Shown: positions 1-6,385 of the stretch, piece after piece
Layout: each line of letters opens with the position of its first letter
Numbering within the stretch: the first letter of the stretch is position 1
Assembly (NCBI GenBank): GCA_021797025.1
Contig: JAKAAK010000065.1
Location: 1-12,884 of the forward strand
Direction: 5' to 3'
Source of the DNA: Thermoplasmata archaeon
GTDB lineage: Archaea > Thermoplasmatota > Thermoplasmata > Thermoplasmatales > Thermoplasmataceae
DNA: 12,884 nt
Notes under the pieces: model-generated
What the model was told of the DNA's origin: nothing
Databases searched by the model: none
The model's input: only the letters and a program-made list of their open reading frames with translations
Position numbers and translations under genes: made by a program

Positions 1-128
1 CTTCTATAAAAATTTTTCTCTTCAAGAAATCTAACACGAATCGTCTCAATAAATAGAATAGCAGTATACATGCATATTTATCATAAAATATGGTTTTCCT
101 GAAAATTAAATGGGCCTGGCCGGATTAA
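1..128. other. Left flank, no gene recognised
   Basis: AT-rich sequence in front of the integrase promoter. I found no convincing ORF and no tRNA cloverleaf. The only GC-rich spot is GGGCCTGGCCGG at about 112-123, a near-palindrome. As the region abuts the integrase it is where an attachment site could lie, but no second copy of any candidate core is visible in the window, so no att site is called. Confidence 0.4.
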
Positions 129-142
129 TACCATTAATGGTA
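129..142. promoter_or_regulatory. Perfect 14-bp palindrome upstream of the integrase promoter
   Basis: TACCATTAATGGTA is its own reverse complement and lies 14 bases upstream of the integrase TATA box. It holds CCATTAA and TTAATGG overlapping head to head, the same 7-mer repeated in the putative origin at 4760-5073. It is a likely operator for a dimeric DNA-binding protein of the element; that role is inferred. Confidence 0.5.
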
Positions 143-154
143 AGTAATTGGATA

Positions 155-166
155 CCTATATATACT
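155..166 (+). promoter_or_regulatory. TATA-box promoter of the integrase gene
   Basis: TATATATA at 157-164 is centred about 25 bases before the ATG at 185, and no Shine-Dalgarno site precedes the ATG. This fits an archaeal promoter giving a leaderless mRNA. The ATG at 181 meets a stop after four codons, so 185 is preferred. Confidence 0.6.
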
Positions 167-184
167 TAAAATGGTTGTACATGT

Positions 185-1525
185 ATGGTATTTGAAGAGA
201 AATATACAGAATTGAAAAAGAACAGGAACGTAATGCTATGGTATGACAATCTCCAGAATGGATCTAAAATCACAGGAGATGTATATCTGCGAACACTTGG
301 ATTATACTTGGATATAATGAAGACTACTCCTGAACAGATTATAGAGGATGCAAAATCACAGGAATGGAAGTTAAGGGATGACTTCATGGGCTTTGTTAAG
401 AAGATGCAGGATGGAGGGAAAGCCGGTTCTTACATAACGAGGTTTAAGAAGGTTCTTGTGTCATGGTGCAGGTTTAATGGTATAGATGCTGATTTAAAGA
501 TAGTTAAGATTGCTGGAGCAAATTTAAGCCCTACAACAATGAATGAACGGGTTCCATCAAAGAATGAATTGAAAAAAATACTTAACACGGCAACCATGAG
601 AGGGAAAGTTATCACCGGAATGCTTTCTTTTTGTGGACTGCGGCCCGAGAGCTTGGGCAATTATGATGCTTCAGATGCCATAAGAGTAGGAGATATCGAA
701 GGGCTTGAGATAAAGGATGGCAAAGTTGAATTTTCAGTCCTTCCTGCTGTTTTGAGGATAAGGCAATCTCCTGTCCAGCTATCAAAGAAGGGGCATTCCT
801 ATTTCACATTCATTCCTGAACAGCTGGCAGAATACATATCAACATATCTGGAATTCAGGATGCAGTCAGGAGAGAAGATAACAGAAAATAGTCCAATTAT
901 TACGCATGATCCGAAGGGAAGTAAGAAAGAGGGCTCTAATAACAAAAATGCAGGTAAAATACTTAAAACGATGTTCCTTGAGAGAGATGTTAGGGATGCT
1001 ATAAGGAATGCTGGTTATAAATGGAGGCCGTATATTACGCGCAGTTGGTTTTCTACTCAGTTAGACGTATGTGAAGCAAAGGGCTTGGTATCCCATAATT
1101 GGAGAGAATTCTGGCATGGACATACCGGGGACATATCTGCCCGTTACAGTACCAATAAGGTTCTGCCAAAGGATATAATAGAAGAAATGAGAACTGCTTA
1201 TAAGAGATGTGAAAAATACCTTGTAACTGATTTGCCAGAAGGGATTTCAGAACAGGATAGCCTGAAAATTCTCAGAGAATCAACAATCAACGCAATAGAG
1301 ATATTTGCAGATATTAAAGTATCACAGGAAGAAAAGGAACGGCTTTACTCATTAAGCATAGATGAGTTTAATGAAGAATTGAAAAAATTATCAAGGCAAT
1401 CGAAAGCTCAGGAAATTAATCAAGGCAATCCTAATAAAATCATACCTGAGAACGAATTGGAGAGTTATCTTAACAGAGGATGGACTTTAATTCAAATATA
1501 CCCACGGGGGATAAGGCGATTATAA
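185..1525 (+). CDS. Tyrosine-recombinase site-specific integrase
   Basis: This 446-aa protein is inferred to catalyse integration and excision of the surrounding element by breaking and rejoining DNA through a 3'-phosphotyrosine. Residues about 10-115 form a helical, basic core-binding region. The catalytic domain follows from about 120: R153 in CGLRPES, a lysine in LSKKGHS (K201 or K202), R286 in RPYITRSWF, H313 in WHGHTGD and the probable nucleophile Y321 in ARYSTNK. The usual HxxR box reads YxxR here (Y283, R286), as occurs in some archaeal integrases. The C-terminal 100 residues are charged and helical. The gene has its own promoter and is separate from the downstream operon. It appears intact, not split by integration as SSV-type integrase genes are, but the att site is not visible. 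The fold assignment is firm; the exact subfamily is not. Confidence 0.9.
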   Translation: MVFEEKYTELKKNRNVMLWYDNLQNGSKITGDVYLRTLGLYLDIMKTTPEQIIEDAKSQEWKLRDDFMGFVKKMQDGGKAGSYITRFKKVLVSWCRFNGIDADLKIVKIAGANLSPTTMNERVPSKNELKKILNTATMRGKVITGMLSFCGLRPESLGNYDASDAIRVGDIEGLEIKDGKVEFSVLPAVLRIRQSPVQLSKKGHSYFTFIPEQLAEYISTYLEFRMQSGEKITENSPIITHDPKGSKKEGSNNKNAGKILKTMFLERDVRDAIRNAGYKWRPYITRSWFSTQLDVCEAKGLVSHNWREFWHGHTGDISARYSTNKVLPKDIIEEMRTAYKRCEKYLVTDLPEGISEQDSLKILRESTINAIEIFADIKVSQEEKERLYSLSIDEFNEELKKLSRQSKAQEINQGNPNKIIPENELESYLNRGWTLIQIYPRGIRRL

Positions 1526-1687
1526 AATTGCCAGACTGATTTTATATTTTTCCTCAAACTCATATATATTATTATATATAAATATTGCTTTATATCCCAC
1601 TGAACCCGTGTTTTCCTAATTCCTCAAGACAAAAATTTGATAGTTTTTTATCATCACTTTTAAATACTTATTCCGTATTTTTGACGT
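1526..1687 (+). promoter_or_regulatory. Intergenic region with promoter of the replication operon
   Basis: The space between integrase and the seven-gene operon. A T-rich stretch at about 1540-1552 could end integrase transcription. An alternating TA tract lies at about 1561-1583. A TATA-like box, TTTTAAATACTTA (about 1658-1670), is centred about 25 bases before the ATG at 1688, which again suggests a leaderless first gene. Confidence 0.5.
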
Positions 1688-1930
1688 ATGGCAAGGACAA
1701 AAGTATATGGAACAAGCGGTCAATCATTCACTGTTAAATTACCTCCTAATTATGTTAAGGAGCATAATATAGCGGAAAATGCAGAGATTGATTTAAGGGA
1801 AGATGACTTAAAGCGGCTCATACTCACACCGAAAGATGTTGAGGAGAAGCTATCTGTAATGAATAGGCTAATGGAAGTCAATAAATTTCTGTCTGAATCC
1901 AAACTTAAAATTGAGAGGGAAGAGCAATGA
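1688..1930 (+). CDS. AbrB/SpoVT-like swapped-hairpin DNA-binding protein
   Basis: This 80-aa protein is probably a dimeric transcription or copy-number regulator. Residues 4-48 match the AbrB/MazE swapped-hairpin pattern: a strand, a turn GTSGQ, a second strand SFTVKLP, then PNYVKEHNI and a hydrophobic-acidic strand before LILTPK. The rest (50-80) is a charged helix suitable for pairing or partner binding. It is the first gene of the operon, with a TATA box about 25 bases upstream of the ATG. Antitoxins of this fold often pair with a toxin, but none is recognisable next to it. Acting at the CCATTAA-type palindromes is my inference. The fold is fairly secure and the role is not. Confidence 0.65.
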   Translation: MARTKVYGTSGQSFTVKLPPNYVKEHNIAENAEIDLREDDLKRLILTPKDVEEKLSVMNRLMEVNKFLSESKLKIEREEQ

Positions 1931-2103
1931 TAGCACAGACTGAACAGATAAAGAAGATAGATATTAGCCAAATTAAACAGGCTAATATACCGGGACTTGC
2001 AGGCAAAATAATATCTGAACAGCCTTCTGAAATGAATATTGATAATTTTATTCAGCTGGAAAAAACATTAGAACAGATATTAAAACATAAGGAGTCTGAT
2101 TGA
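1927..2103 (+). CDS. Small hypothetical protein, 58 aa
   Basis: An ORF overlapping the AbrB-like gene by four bases (ATGA), with a purine-rich GAGAGGGA about seven bases before the ATG, typical of translational coupling. The product is helical and rich in Gln, Ile and Glu, with a break at about 21-26 (IPGLAG) and a helix at 38-55 that could mediate pairing. It has no Cys and no membrane segment. I do not recognise the family. Tight spacing on both sides is the main support. A partner of the AbrB-like protein is possible but unproven. Confidence 0.6.
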   Translation: MIAQTEQIKKIDISQIKQANIPGLAGKIISEQPSEMNIDNFIQLEKTLEQILKHKESD

Positions 2104-2104
2104 A

Positions 2105-2374
2105 ATGAAAAAAGGAGAAGTTCTTGGTAAGAATTTCAATACTCATAACCTAAAAGAGTATATTAAGGTTTTTACCAAGATTGATTCAAAGTTTGTAACG
2201 AATAATTCCAATATTTTTAAAAAATTAAAATCCACTCTTTTTAATGGTTTTGAATGGATTAAGGAAGTGTTAGTGATGCAACGAAGCAATGTAATGTGTT
2301 TAATAAACATGATGGAGAAAATAGGTATAGCTGGACGTAAAGATAGGAATGTAAAGGGTGATGAACTTGAATAA
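2105..2374 (+). CDS. FtsK-gamma-like winged-helix protein, 89 aa
   Basis: It starts one base after the upstream stop codon, with GGAG at 2091-2094 giving good spacing. Residues about 40-88 resemble the FtsK gamma winged-helix domain, which reads specific DNA octamers in bacterial translocases. The pattern RSNVMCLINMMEKIGIAG followed by RKD matches the gamma pattern of Asn, a Leu-rich recognition helix ending in E, then GI-x-G and an Asp turn. Residues 1-38 are basic and match nothing I know. There is no motor domain, so it would act as a stand-alone DNA binder, for example at the origin repeats downstream. The family call comes from reading the motif by eye, so confidence is moderate. Confidence 0.5.
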   Translation: MKKGEVLGKNFNTHNLKEYIKVFTKIDSKFVTNNSNIFKKLKSTLFNGFEWIKEVLVMQRSNVMCLINMMEKIGIAGRKDRNVKGDELE

Positions 2375-2696
2375 TAACATAAGAGAGGTAAAAAGAGAGA
2401 TACAGCCAGATGGAACTGTTAAAATTGTATTCCATGACAAGAAGCCAGATAGTCAAAATAGAAATAACTATGATACAAACAGGAATCAAACACCATCAGA
2501 ACCTGTAAAGAAACTCCGTTACAGTAATGATTCATTCACAAAAGATCTGATTGGTCAAGCTGTTAAGCTGACATTCATAAACGGGAATACAATTCAGGGG
2601 ATTTTAAAAGAGCTAGGAATGTATGATTGCAAAATCCACTCTGACAGAGACTTGATTGTGATGAAGGCACATATCCTCCTGATCGAGGTGGTTTGA
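2361..2696 (+). CDS. Sm/Hfq-like RNA-binding protein, 111 aa
   Basis: Residues 1-60 are polar and probably disordered, with an initial strand pair around DGTVKIVFHD. Residues 61-111 follow the Sm fold. The Sm1 pattern is DLIGQAVKLTFINGNTIQGI (61-81) plus LKELGMYDCKI. A short Sm2-like strand follows: DLIVMKAHILLIEV, whose KAHI recalls the KHAI of Hfq. Sm proteins form rings that bind U-rich RNA. On a mobile element this could support antisense-RNA control of copy number, which is inference. The gene overlaps the previous one by 14 bases. The GTG at 2358 could also be the start, giving one more residue; I prefer the ATG. Confidence 0.6.
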   Translation: MNLNNNIREVKREIQPDGTVKIVFHDKKPDSQNRNNYDTNRNQTPSEPVKKLRYSNDSFTKDLIGQAVKLTFINGNTIQGILKELGMYDCKIHSDRDLIVMKAHILLIEVV

Positions 2697-2819
2697 ATGG
2701 ATTCTAAATATTTATGGCATGGTGATCCTGATAATACAAGTTGGAAATATCTATCAGATAGAGAGAAAAACAAACTGATAAAGGGAGAAAATATTTGGAA
2801 CAATACTTTAAACCTTTAA
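2697..2819 (+). CDS. Tiny hypothetical protein, 40 aa
   Basis: The ATG follows the upstream stop with no gap and has a strong GAGGTGG at 2685-2691, five bases ahead. The product is polar and Trp-containing (WHGDPDNTSWKYLS), with no known fold. Its 3' end overlaps the next ORF by 25 bases in another frame. The joined reading SDREKNKLIKG then KYLEQYFKPLKEH would make one continuous helical protein, so the two may be one gene expressed by a -1 shift, or a frameshifted gene. The good ribosome-binding site favours real translation. Confidence 0.5.
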   Translation: MDSKYLWHGDPDNTSWKYLSDREKNKLIKGENIWNNTLNL

Positions 2820-2926
2820 AAGAACATGAAAGTGCTTATCACGGCTACTTAAAAATGGGAGAAATTTTAGAAAAAGGAGTTATAACAGCAGATGAATTTT
2901 CATATTTTATTGAGGTGCTTTCATAA
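2795..2926 (+). CDS. Tiny hypothetical protein with TTG start, 43 aa
   Basis: This frame has no early ATG. The TTG at 2795 is preceded by GGGAG at 2783-2787 with seven bases between, which supports it as a start. The stop TAA shares its last A with the helicase ATG at 2926, so translation is probably coupled. The product is helical (EQYFKPLKEHESAYHGYLKM) and ends in an acidic, aromatic segment. No family is recognised. It may be the C-terminal part of the preceding 40-aa ORF. Confidence 0.5.
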   Translation: MEQYFKPLKEHESAYHGYLKMGEILEKGVITADEFSYFIEVLS

Positions 2927-4752
2927 TGACAGAGAACAAAAAGGGACAGATTAATAGTGTTCTACACTGGATAGAACTGAATAAAGAGAAGAAGGAGAAA
3001 GTAAAAAACTTTCTCCGGACACTAAAAGATAGAGACCTGCTCAGCCAAATCAAAGAAGAGGATGAACAATTAGGATTTACCTCCCTATCGGAAGAGGAAA
3101 TGGTAATAAATATACTGAATGATGAGGAGTTAGACATTGAATATTGCATGAGAATAATTGAATCACATAAGGATGACCTGCCTGAACTATATCAGGAAAT
3201 AGAAAGGATAAATTCTGAGATTGCAGAGATTGGAAAGAACTTTGAATTTGTTCATACTGGAGAAGACGAATCCGGTGAATCACAAAAGTCAAAAAATAAA
3301 AACTCTAAAGAGGATGATAAAGAGAATCAATCCGAGAAGATGTGGAATGTTCTTTTAGAGAACGGATCATTTTTTTGTGATGAATCTGACACTCCATATT
3401 ACTTCATTGATGGTATTGCAATTCCGATTGATTCAAAGGACTTCATGGATTATCTTGTAGGTCACTATTACGAGGTATTCAATAAAATACCGAATAAAGA
3501 GAGTATGAGCCTTGTCGTGAGTATGTCCAGATATCGAGCAAGTAAGAATACAAAAAAAGTGGGGGTGCGTGTCTCCAAATATAAAGATTCGATTATCTAT
3601 GACCCCTGCGATGAAGCAGGCAATCTTATATCAATTACAGAGAATGGCTTAAAGATAATCAAACCTGAGAACCCCATAACAATAAGATTCAAGGGTATGC
3701 AGAAGGCAGTTATCAATAAGGGCACGATTGATGAACTCAATTCATTTCTCAGTATTTGGAATATGGATCGGAATAATAAAATCCTTCTTTCAGGATTTCT
3801 CGGTTGTTCATTCATTCCAGATATTCCACATGCTATCTTGGGAATGATAGGTTGGCAGGGTTCAGGAAAAACCTCTGTGACAGAAGGGCTGAGAACGATA
3901 GTCGATCCGAATTTTGTTGTATCTGAGCAACTACGATATAAAGAGGGTGATTTAAATATCTCAGCATCTCACCAATGGGTTCTGGCATACGATAATGTCA
4001 ATGGAATAATTCCTCATGAGATATCAAATGTATTATGCAGAACGGCTACTGGTCAGGGCAGGAGAACAAGAAAACTTTATACAGATACTGATGAGATTTT
4101 GATAAGAATACGGAGAATCATAATTATTAATGGAATAAATGAGCCTGATCAAAATCCAGATTTTAATGAGCGAACAATATACATGGAACTAAAACCTATA
4201 CATGAGGAAAATAGGCTAACTGATCGAGAGGTTGAGGAAAATAAGGTAAAACTCATACCGAGAATAAGGGGGTATATCTTATCTCTCATTCCAGAAGCAA
4301 TGAAAATGTATCCCATTGTTAGAAAGGAACTTGAGAGAAAGCTTCCGAGAATGGCAGATTTTGTTATATGGGGAGAATGTTTCTCAAGGTTAATGGGGTA
4401 TGAAAAATTGGATTTCTTGAATGCATTCAATGAAGCTCAGAAAACAGAAATGGAGAGTAATGCAGAGAATGACCCGGTTTTTATTGGAATTCGTAATATT
4501 CTTACAAACGAGAAGGTTATTTTCGATAAGGGGGTGTATAAAAGAACTACAACCGATGTCTTGGATGATTTAAGAGACTATGAAAAATCAAAACTCATGC
4601 CAGATCAGGTAAAACAGCTTCCAAAAGATGCACGGAGATTAGGGAGGAGGCTAAAGGCATTAGCTCCAGATTTCTACAAGATGGGCATTAGCGTGGTAGC
4701 CGATCATGGAGTTCAACATATCAAGTTTCTACACAGCAATGCTTCATATTGA
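2926..4752 (+). CDS. Replicative helicase / P-loop ATPase of the element
   Basis: This 608-aa protein is probably the main replication protein, unwinding DNA at the origin that follows it. Residues 1-140 are charged and coiled-coil-like with an acidic linker. About 143-290 is a beta-rich domain of the type seen before phage and plasmid helicase cores. The ATPase core has Walker A GWQGSGKTS (309-317), Walker B VLAYDN (352-357), the stretch LCRTATGQGRRTRKLYTD, a sensor Asn at 402 (IIIINGIN) and a likely arginine finger R416 (FNERTI). This order matches phage/plasmid primase-helicase proteins of the SF3/AAA+ group. A C-terminal helical region (about 500-608) could be a winged helix. I see no primase active-site motif, so a host or other primase is probably needed. 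GAGGTG at 2912-2917 gives the ribosome-binding site. Confidence 0.8.
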   Translation: MTENKKGQINSVLHWIELNKEKKEKVKNFLRTLKDRDLLSQIKEEDEQLGFTSLSEEEMVINILNDEELDIEYCMRIIESHKDDLPELYQEIERINSEIAEIGKNFEFVHTGEDESGESQKSKNKNSKEDDKENQSEKMWNVLLENGSFFCDESDTPYYFIDGIAIPIDSKDFMDYLVGHYYEVFNKIPNKESMSLVVSMSRYRASKNTKKVGVRVSKYKDSIIYDPCDEAGNLISITENGLKIIKPENPITIRFKGMQKAVINKGTIDELNSFLSIWNMDRNNKILLSGFLGCSFIPDIPHAILGMIGWQGSGKTSVTEGLRTIVDPNFVVSEQLRYKEGDLNISASHQWVLAYDNVNGIIPHEISNVLCRTATGQGRRTRKLYTDTDEILIRIRRIIIINGINEPDQNPDFNERTIYMELKPIHEENRLTDREVEENKVKLIPRIRGYILSLIPEAMKMYPIVRKELERKLPRMADFVIWGECFSRLMGYEKLDFLNAFNEAQKTEMESNAENDPVFIGIRNILTNEKVIFDKGVYKRTTTDVLDDLRDYEKSKLMPDQVKQLPKDARRLGRRLKALAPDFYKMGISVVADHGVQHIKFLHSNASY

Positions 4753-4765
4753 TTGAATTCCATTA

Positions 4766-4817
4766 ACACCCCATTAAAAACCATTAACTTTCCATTAAAT
4801 AAAGGTTAATGGGGTGT
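4766..4817. repeat. 12-bp perfect inverted repeat within the origin
   Basis: ACACCCCATTAA at 4766-4777 and its exact complement TTAATGGGGTGT at 4806-4817. The 28-base loop holds two further CCATTAA copies. It could extrude as a hairpin or form a looped protein-bound structure. Confidence 0.7.
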
Positions 4818-4889
4818 ATGCAAACATTGTAAAATACTAAATCACTAAACGATTCTATCCATTAAACCATTAAAACTGACATCATTTAC

Positions 4890-4966
4890 ATAACTCTCCT
4901 GTCTTTTATGCTTGTATTCCCTTTTTTATACTTCAACTCGTTTTTCTTATATTCCATATTTTTTAA
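4890..4966. other. Pyrimidine-rich tract, possible unwinding element
   Basis: The + strand between two repeat groups is dominated by T and C (for example CCCTTTTTTATACTT and CGTTTTTCTTATATTCC). Such strand-asymmetric, easily melted DNA next to iterons is common in origins as the site of first opening. Function is inferred. Confidence 0.4.
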
Positions 4967-5200
4967 ATGGATTCTAATGGTTTAATGGGGAAGAATTTAA
5001 TTTTTCGTTTAAAACACTGGCTCTACACAGCCCCATTAACTTTTTTTTAATGGATTCTAATGGAAGTTAATGGAATTTTTTAAGATCAAAACACTATCAG
5101 GATAATTTATACAAAAGGAGTCTTTGCAATTAAAATATGCCTATTGTCGCCCCACATACAGTATAGTTAAAGGCTTATTGTTGTATCTGAACGCATCGAT

Positions 5201-5274
5201 AACCATAATTCATAATTCTCCTATTCCTGATATTTATAAAGTAATTTACCGGGGATTTTTATATTGGACTTCTG
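5201..5274 (+). repeat. Dispersed repeat, copy A (74 bp)
   Basis: Aligns without gaps to 6371-6444 and 9848-9921; about seven differences from 9848-9921 by eye. Ends in GGGGATTTTTATATTG, which is nearly identical in all three copies. This copy lacks the decayed coding part found before the other two. It lies upstream of the 252-aa gene. Confidence 0.8.
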
Positions 5275-5287
5275 GTTTATATTTTCA

Positions 5288-5419
5288 ATGCCAGATCGAG
5301 CAATATCAATATTGCGAAGTATAGGCCATACTCAGGAAGTGGCAGTGGAGCATTGTTTGAATCTGCTCTTCGAGGGAAGTGCCCATATAGCATTTCATGT
5401 CGAGTTGGAGAAAATTTAA
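5288..5419 (+). CDS. Doubtful 43-aa ORF between repeat A and the next gene
   Basis: An ATG-started frame coding a plausible amphipathic peptide (residues 5-24 are ISILRSIGHTQEVAVEHCLN). No ribosome-binding site or promoter is obvious. A second + frame is open from 5245 to about 5471 and reads RPYSGSGSGALFE and later a CLNC pair, resembling a nuclease remnant. The two overlap, so at most one is real and both may be decay. The block 5281-5443 is otherwise unassigned. Confidence 0.2.
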   Translation: MPDRAISILRSIGHTQEVAVEHCLNLLFEGSAHIAFHVELEKI

Positions 5420-5420
5420 A
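5411..5420 (+). promoter_or_regulatory. TATA-like box for the 252-aa gene
   Basis: AAAATTTAAA lies about 28 bases before the ATG at 5444. No ribosome-binding site precedes that ATG, so a leaderless transcript is likely. Confidence 0.4.
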
Positions 5421-5443
5421 GTGCTTGAACTGTATGCTATTTA

Positions 5444-6202
5444 ATGGGATTAGATTTAAGGCTAGAAGATTTTGATTATATTAGAAAGGACTTCGAGGCG
5501 TATGAGAATAGGGCCCCGTTCTTCGATATGTCTAGAGGACTCCTGGACGCCGGGCTGAGAACGGAGGCATGTGTCTTGTTGTTGTCAACGTGGAATTTTG
5601 CAAGTTTCAGGTACGTGGTGAACAAGTTTGATCGTACTAAATTTGATGAAACTATGGAAAATTTCAATTCTATAATTCAAGATATCAAAGATGTCCGCTT
5701 CACAGACAAAGAATTCTTGGATTTACCGGACGCTACTTTTGAAAAGATTATAAGCGCATTTAATGTTCTACAAGAATATAACGTTAAAAATAACGGGCGA
5801 GAGATTCCCGTAATAGGGGCTACAGGGGCTTCAAAACTTATGCATCTATTTTACCCGGAACTTTTCATAATATGGGATGGTTACATTAGAGGGGAAAAAT
5901 CAGATAATGCTTACTCGAAAGTGAATCAAACTCTTTGTAAATCAGGATGGAAAAGGCCGGAACATAAATACGCCCGGGATAGAAAGGGCTATGGAGCCGG
6001 CTATGTTCGTTTCTTAAAACAAATGAAAGAAGACTTTAGGTCCCTTATACCTGCATATACTGATAAGTATGCTCCTAATAATGGAGAAGAATACAAACCA
6101 TTTACCAAGGCAATAGATGAAGTCAACTATATGGGAATAACAAAGCCCTTACAGGAAGAAGAAAAAAAGAAAAGGGAAATTAAAAAAACGAGAAAAAATT
6201 GA
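5444..6202 (+). CDS. Uncharacterised protein with HhH-glycosylase-like motif, 252 aa
   Basis: A mostly helical soluble protein with a Lys-rich tail (236-252). The best-marked segment, 121-150, reads IPVIGATGASKLMHLFYPEL and then FIIWDGYIRG. It can be laid on the helix-hairpin-helix and catalytic Asp of endonuclease III-type (HhH-GPD) DNA glycosylases: G125, A129 and D145 match G118, A122 and D138 of EndoIII with equal spacing. T127 sits where bifunctional enzymes have the lyase Lys, so it would be a monofunctional enzyme or only a binder. This comparison is from memory. A second motif, KGYGAGYVRFLKQM (181-194), is unassigned. The gene stands alone between repeat copies A and B, which suggests cargo. 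It may belong to a family of defence-island proteins of unknown function. The existence of the gene is secure; its function is not. Confidence 0.6.
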   Translation: MGLDLRLEDFDYIRKDFEAYENRAPFFDMSRGLLDAGLRTEACVLLLSTWNFASFRYVVNKFDRTKFDETMENFNSIIQDIKDVRFTDKEFLDLPDATFEKIISAFNVLQEYNVKNNGREIPVIGATGASKLMHLFYPELFIIWDGYIRGEKSDNAYSKVNQTLCKSGWKRPEHKYARDRKGYGAGYVRFLKQMKEDFRSLIPAYTDKYAPNNGEEYKPFTKAIDEVNYMGITKPLQEEEKKKREIKKTRKN

Positions 6203-6280
6203 ATAAGAAAATTACCAATGAAAAAATAATTTCCTAAACAAATTCACATATGTACTAGGGTGGGGTCTTAAAATTCGTAC

Positions 6281-6385
6281 GTCAAAGATTTCTTTTCATC
6301 CAGAAACATACTGAAACATGGCGATTTAGTCGAAAACATCTGTGTTGAGGGATTCATAGCAAGGTTGAACAGCCATAATTTATAA
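6281..6385 (+). pseudogene. Decayed C-terminal fragment (restriction-enzyme-like), copy B
   Basis: The frame reads VKDFFSSRNILKHGDLVENI and ends FIARLNSHNL before TAA. It matches, with the same frame and stop position, the fragment at 9779-9862. It has no start and is closed upstream by a TAA at 6272-6274. It looks like the 3' end of a lost gene joined to repeat B. Confidence 0.55.

Larger units (their letters stand above)
4753..5075. other. Putative replication origin with phased CCATTAA/TTAATGG repeats
   Basis: Non-coding and directly downstream of the helicase. CCATTAA occurs at 4760, 4771, 4781 and 4792 (spacing 11, 10, 11), at 4859, 4867 and 5033. TTAATGG occurs at 4806, 4982, 5047 and 5067. 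Close variants lie at 4964, 4974 and 5057. The ATGG cores at 5050, 5060 and 5070 are 10 bases apart, as are 4967 and 4977. This is 14 copies, largely phased to one DNA turn, like iterons bound by an initiator on one face of the helix. The 15-mer AATGGATTCTAATGG is repeated exactly at 4966 and 5049. Origin function is inferred from position and architecture. Confidence 0.6.

Noticed and set aside
104..128. GC-rich GGGCCTGGCCGG as a tRNA end or att core
   Set aside because: No cloverleaf can be drawn and no second copy exists in the window.
4753..5100. Repeats as a CRISPR array
   Set aside because: Units are only 7 bases, occur in both orientations and are about 10 bases apart, with no spacers of regular length and no cas gene.
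5124..5324. TTG-started 66-aa frame
   Set aside because: It runs across the non-coding dispersed repeat A, and the matching regions of copies B and C are not open in that frame.
5441..5447. TTAATGG overlapping the start of the 252-aa gene as a further operator
   Set aside because: A single 7-mer can occur by chance and also appears inside coding regions (for example near 474 and 2240); there is no palindrome or phasing.
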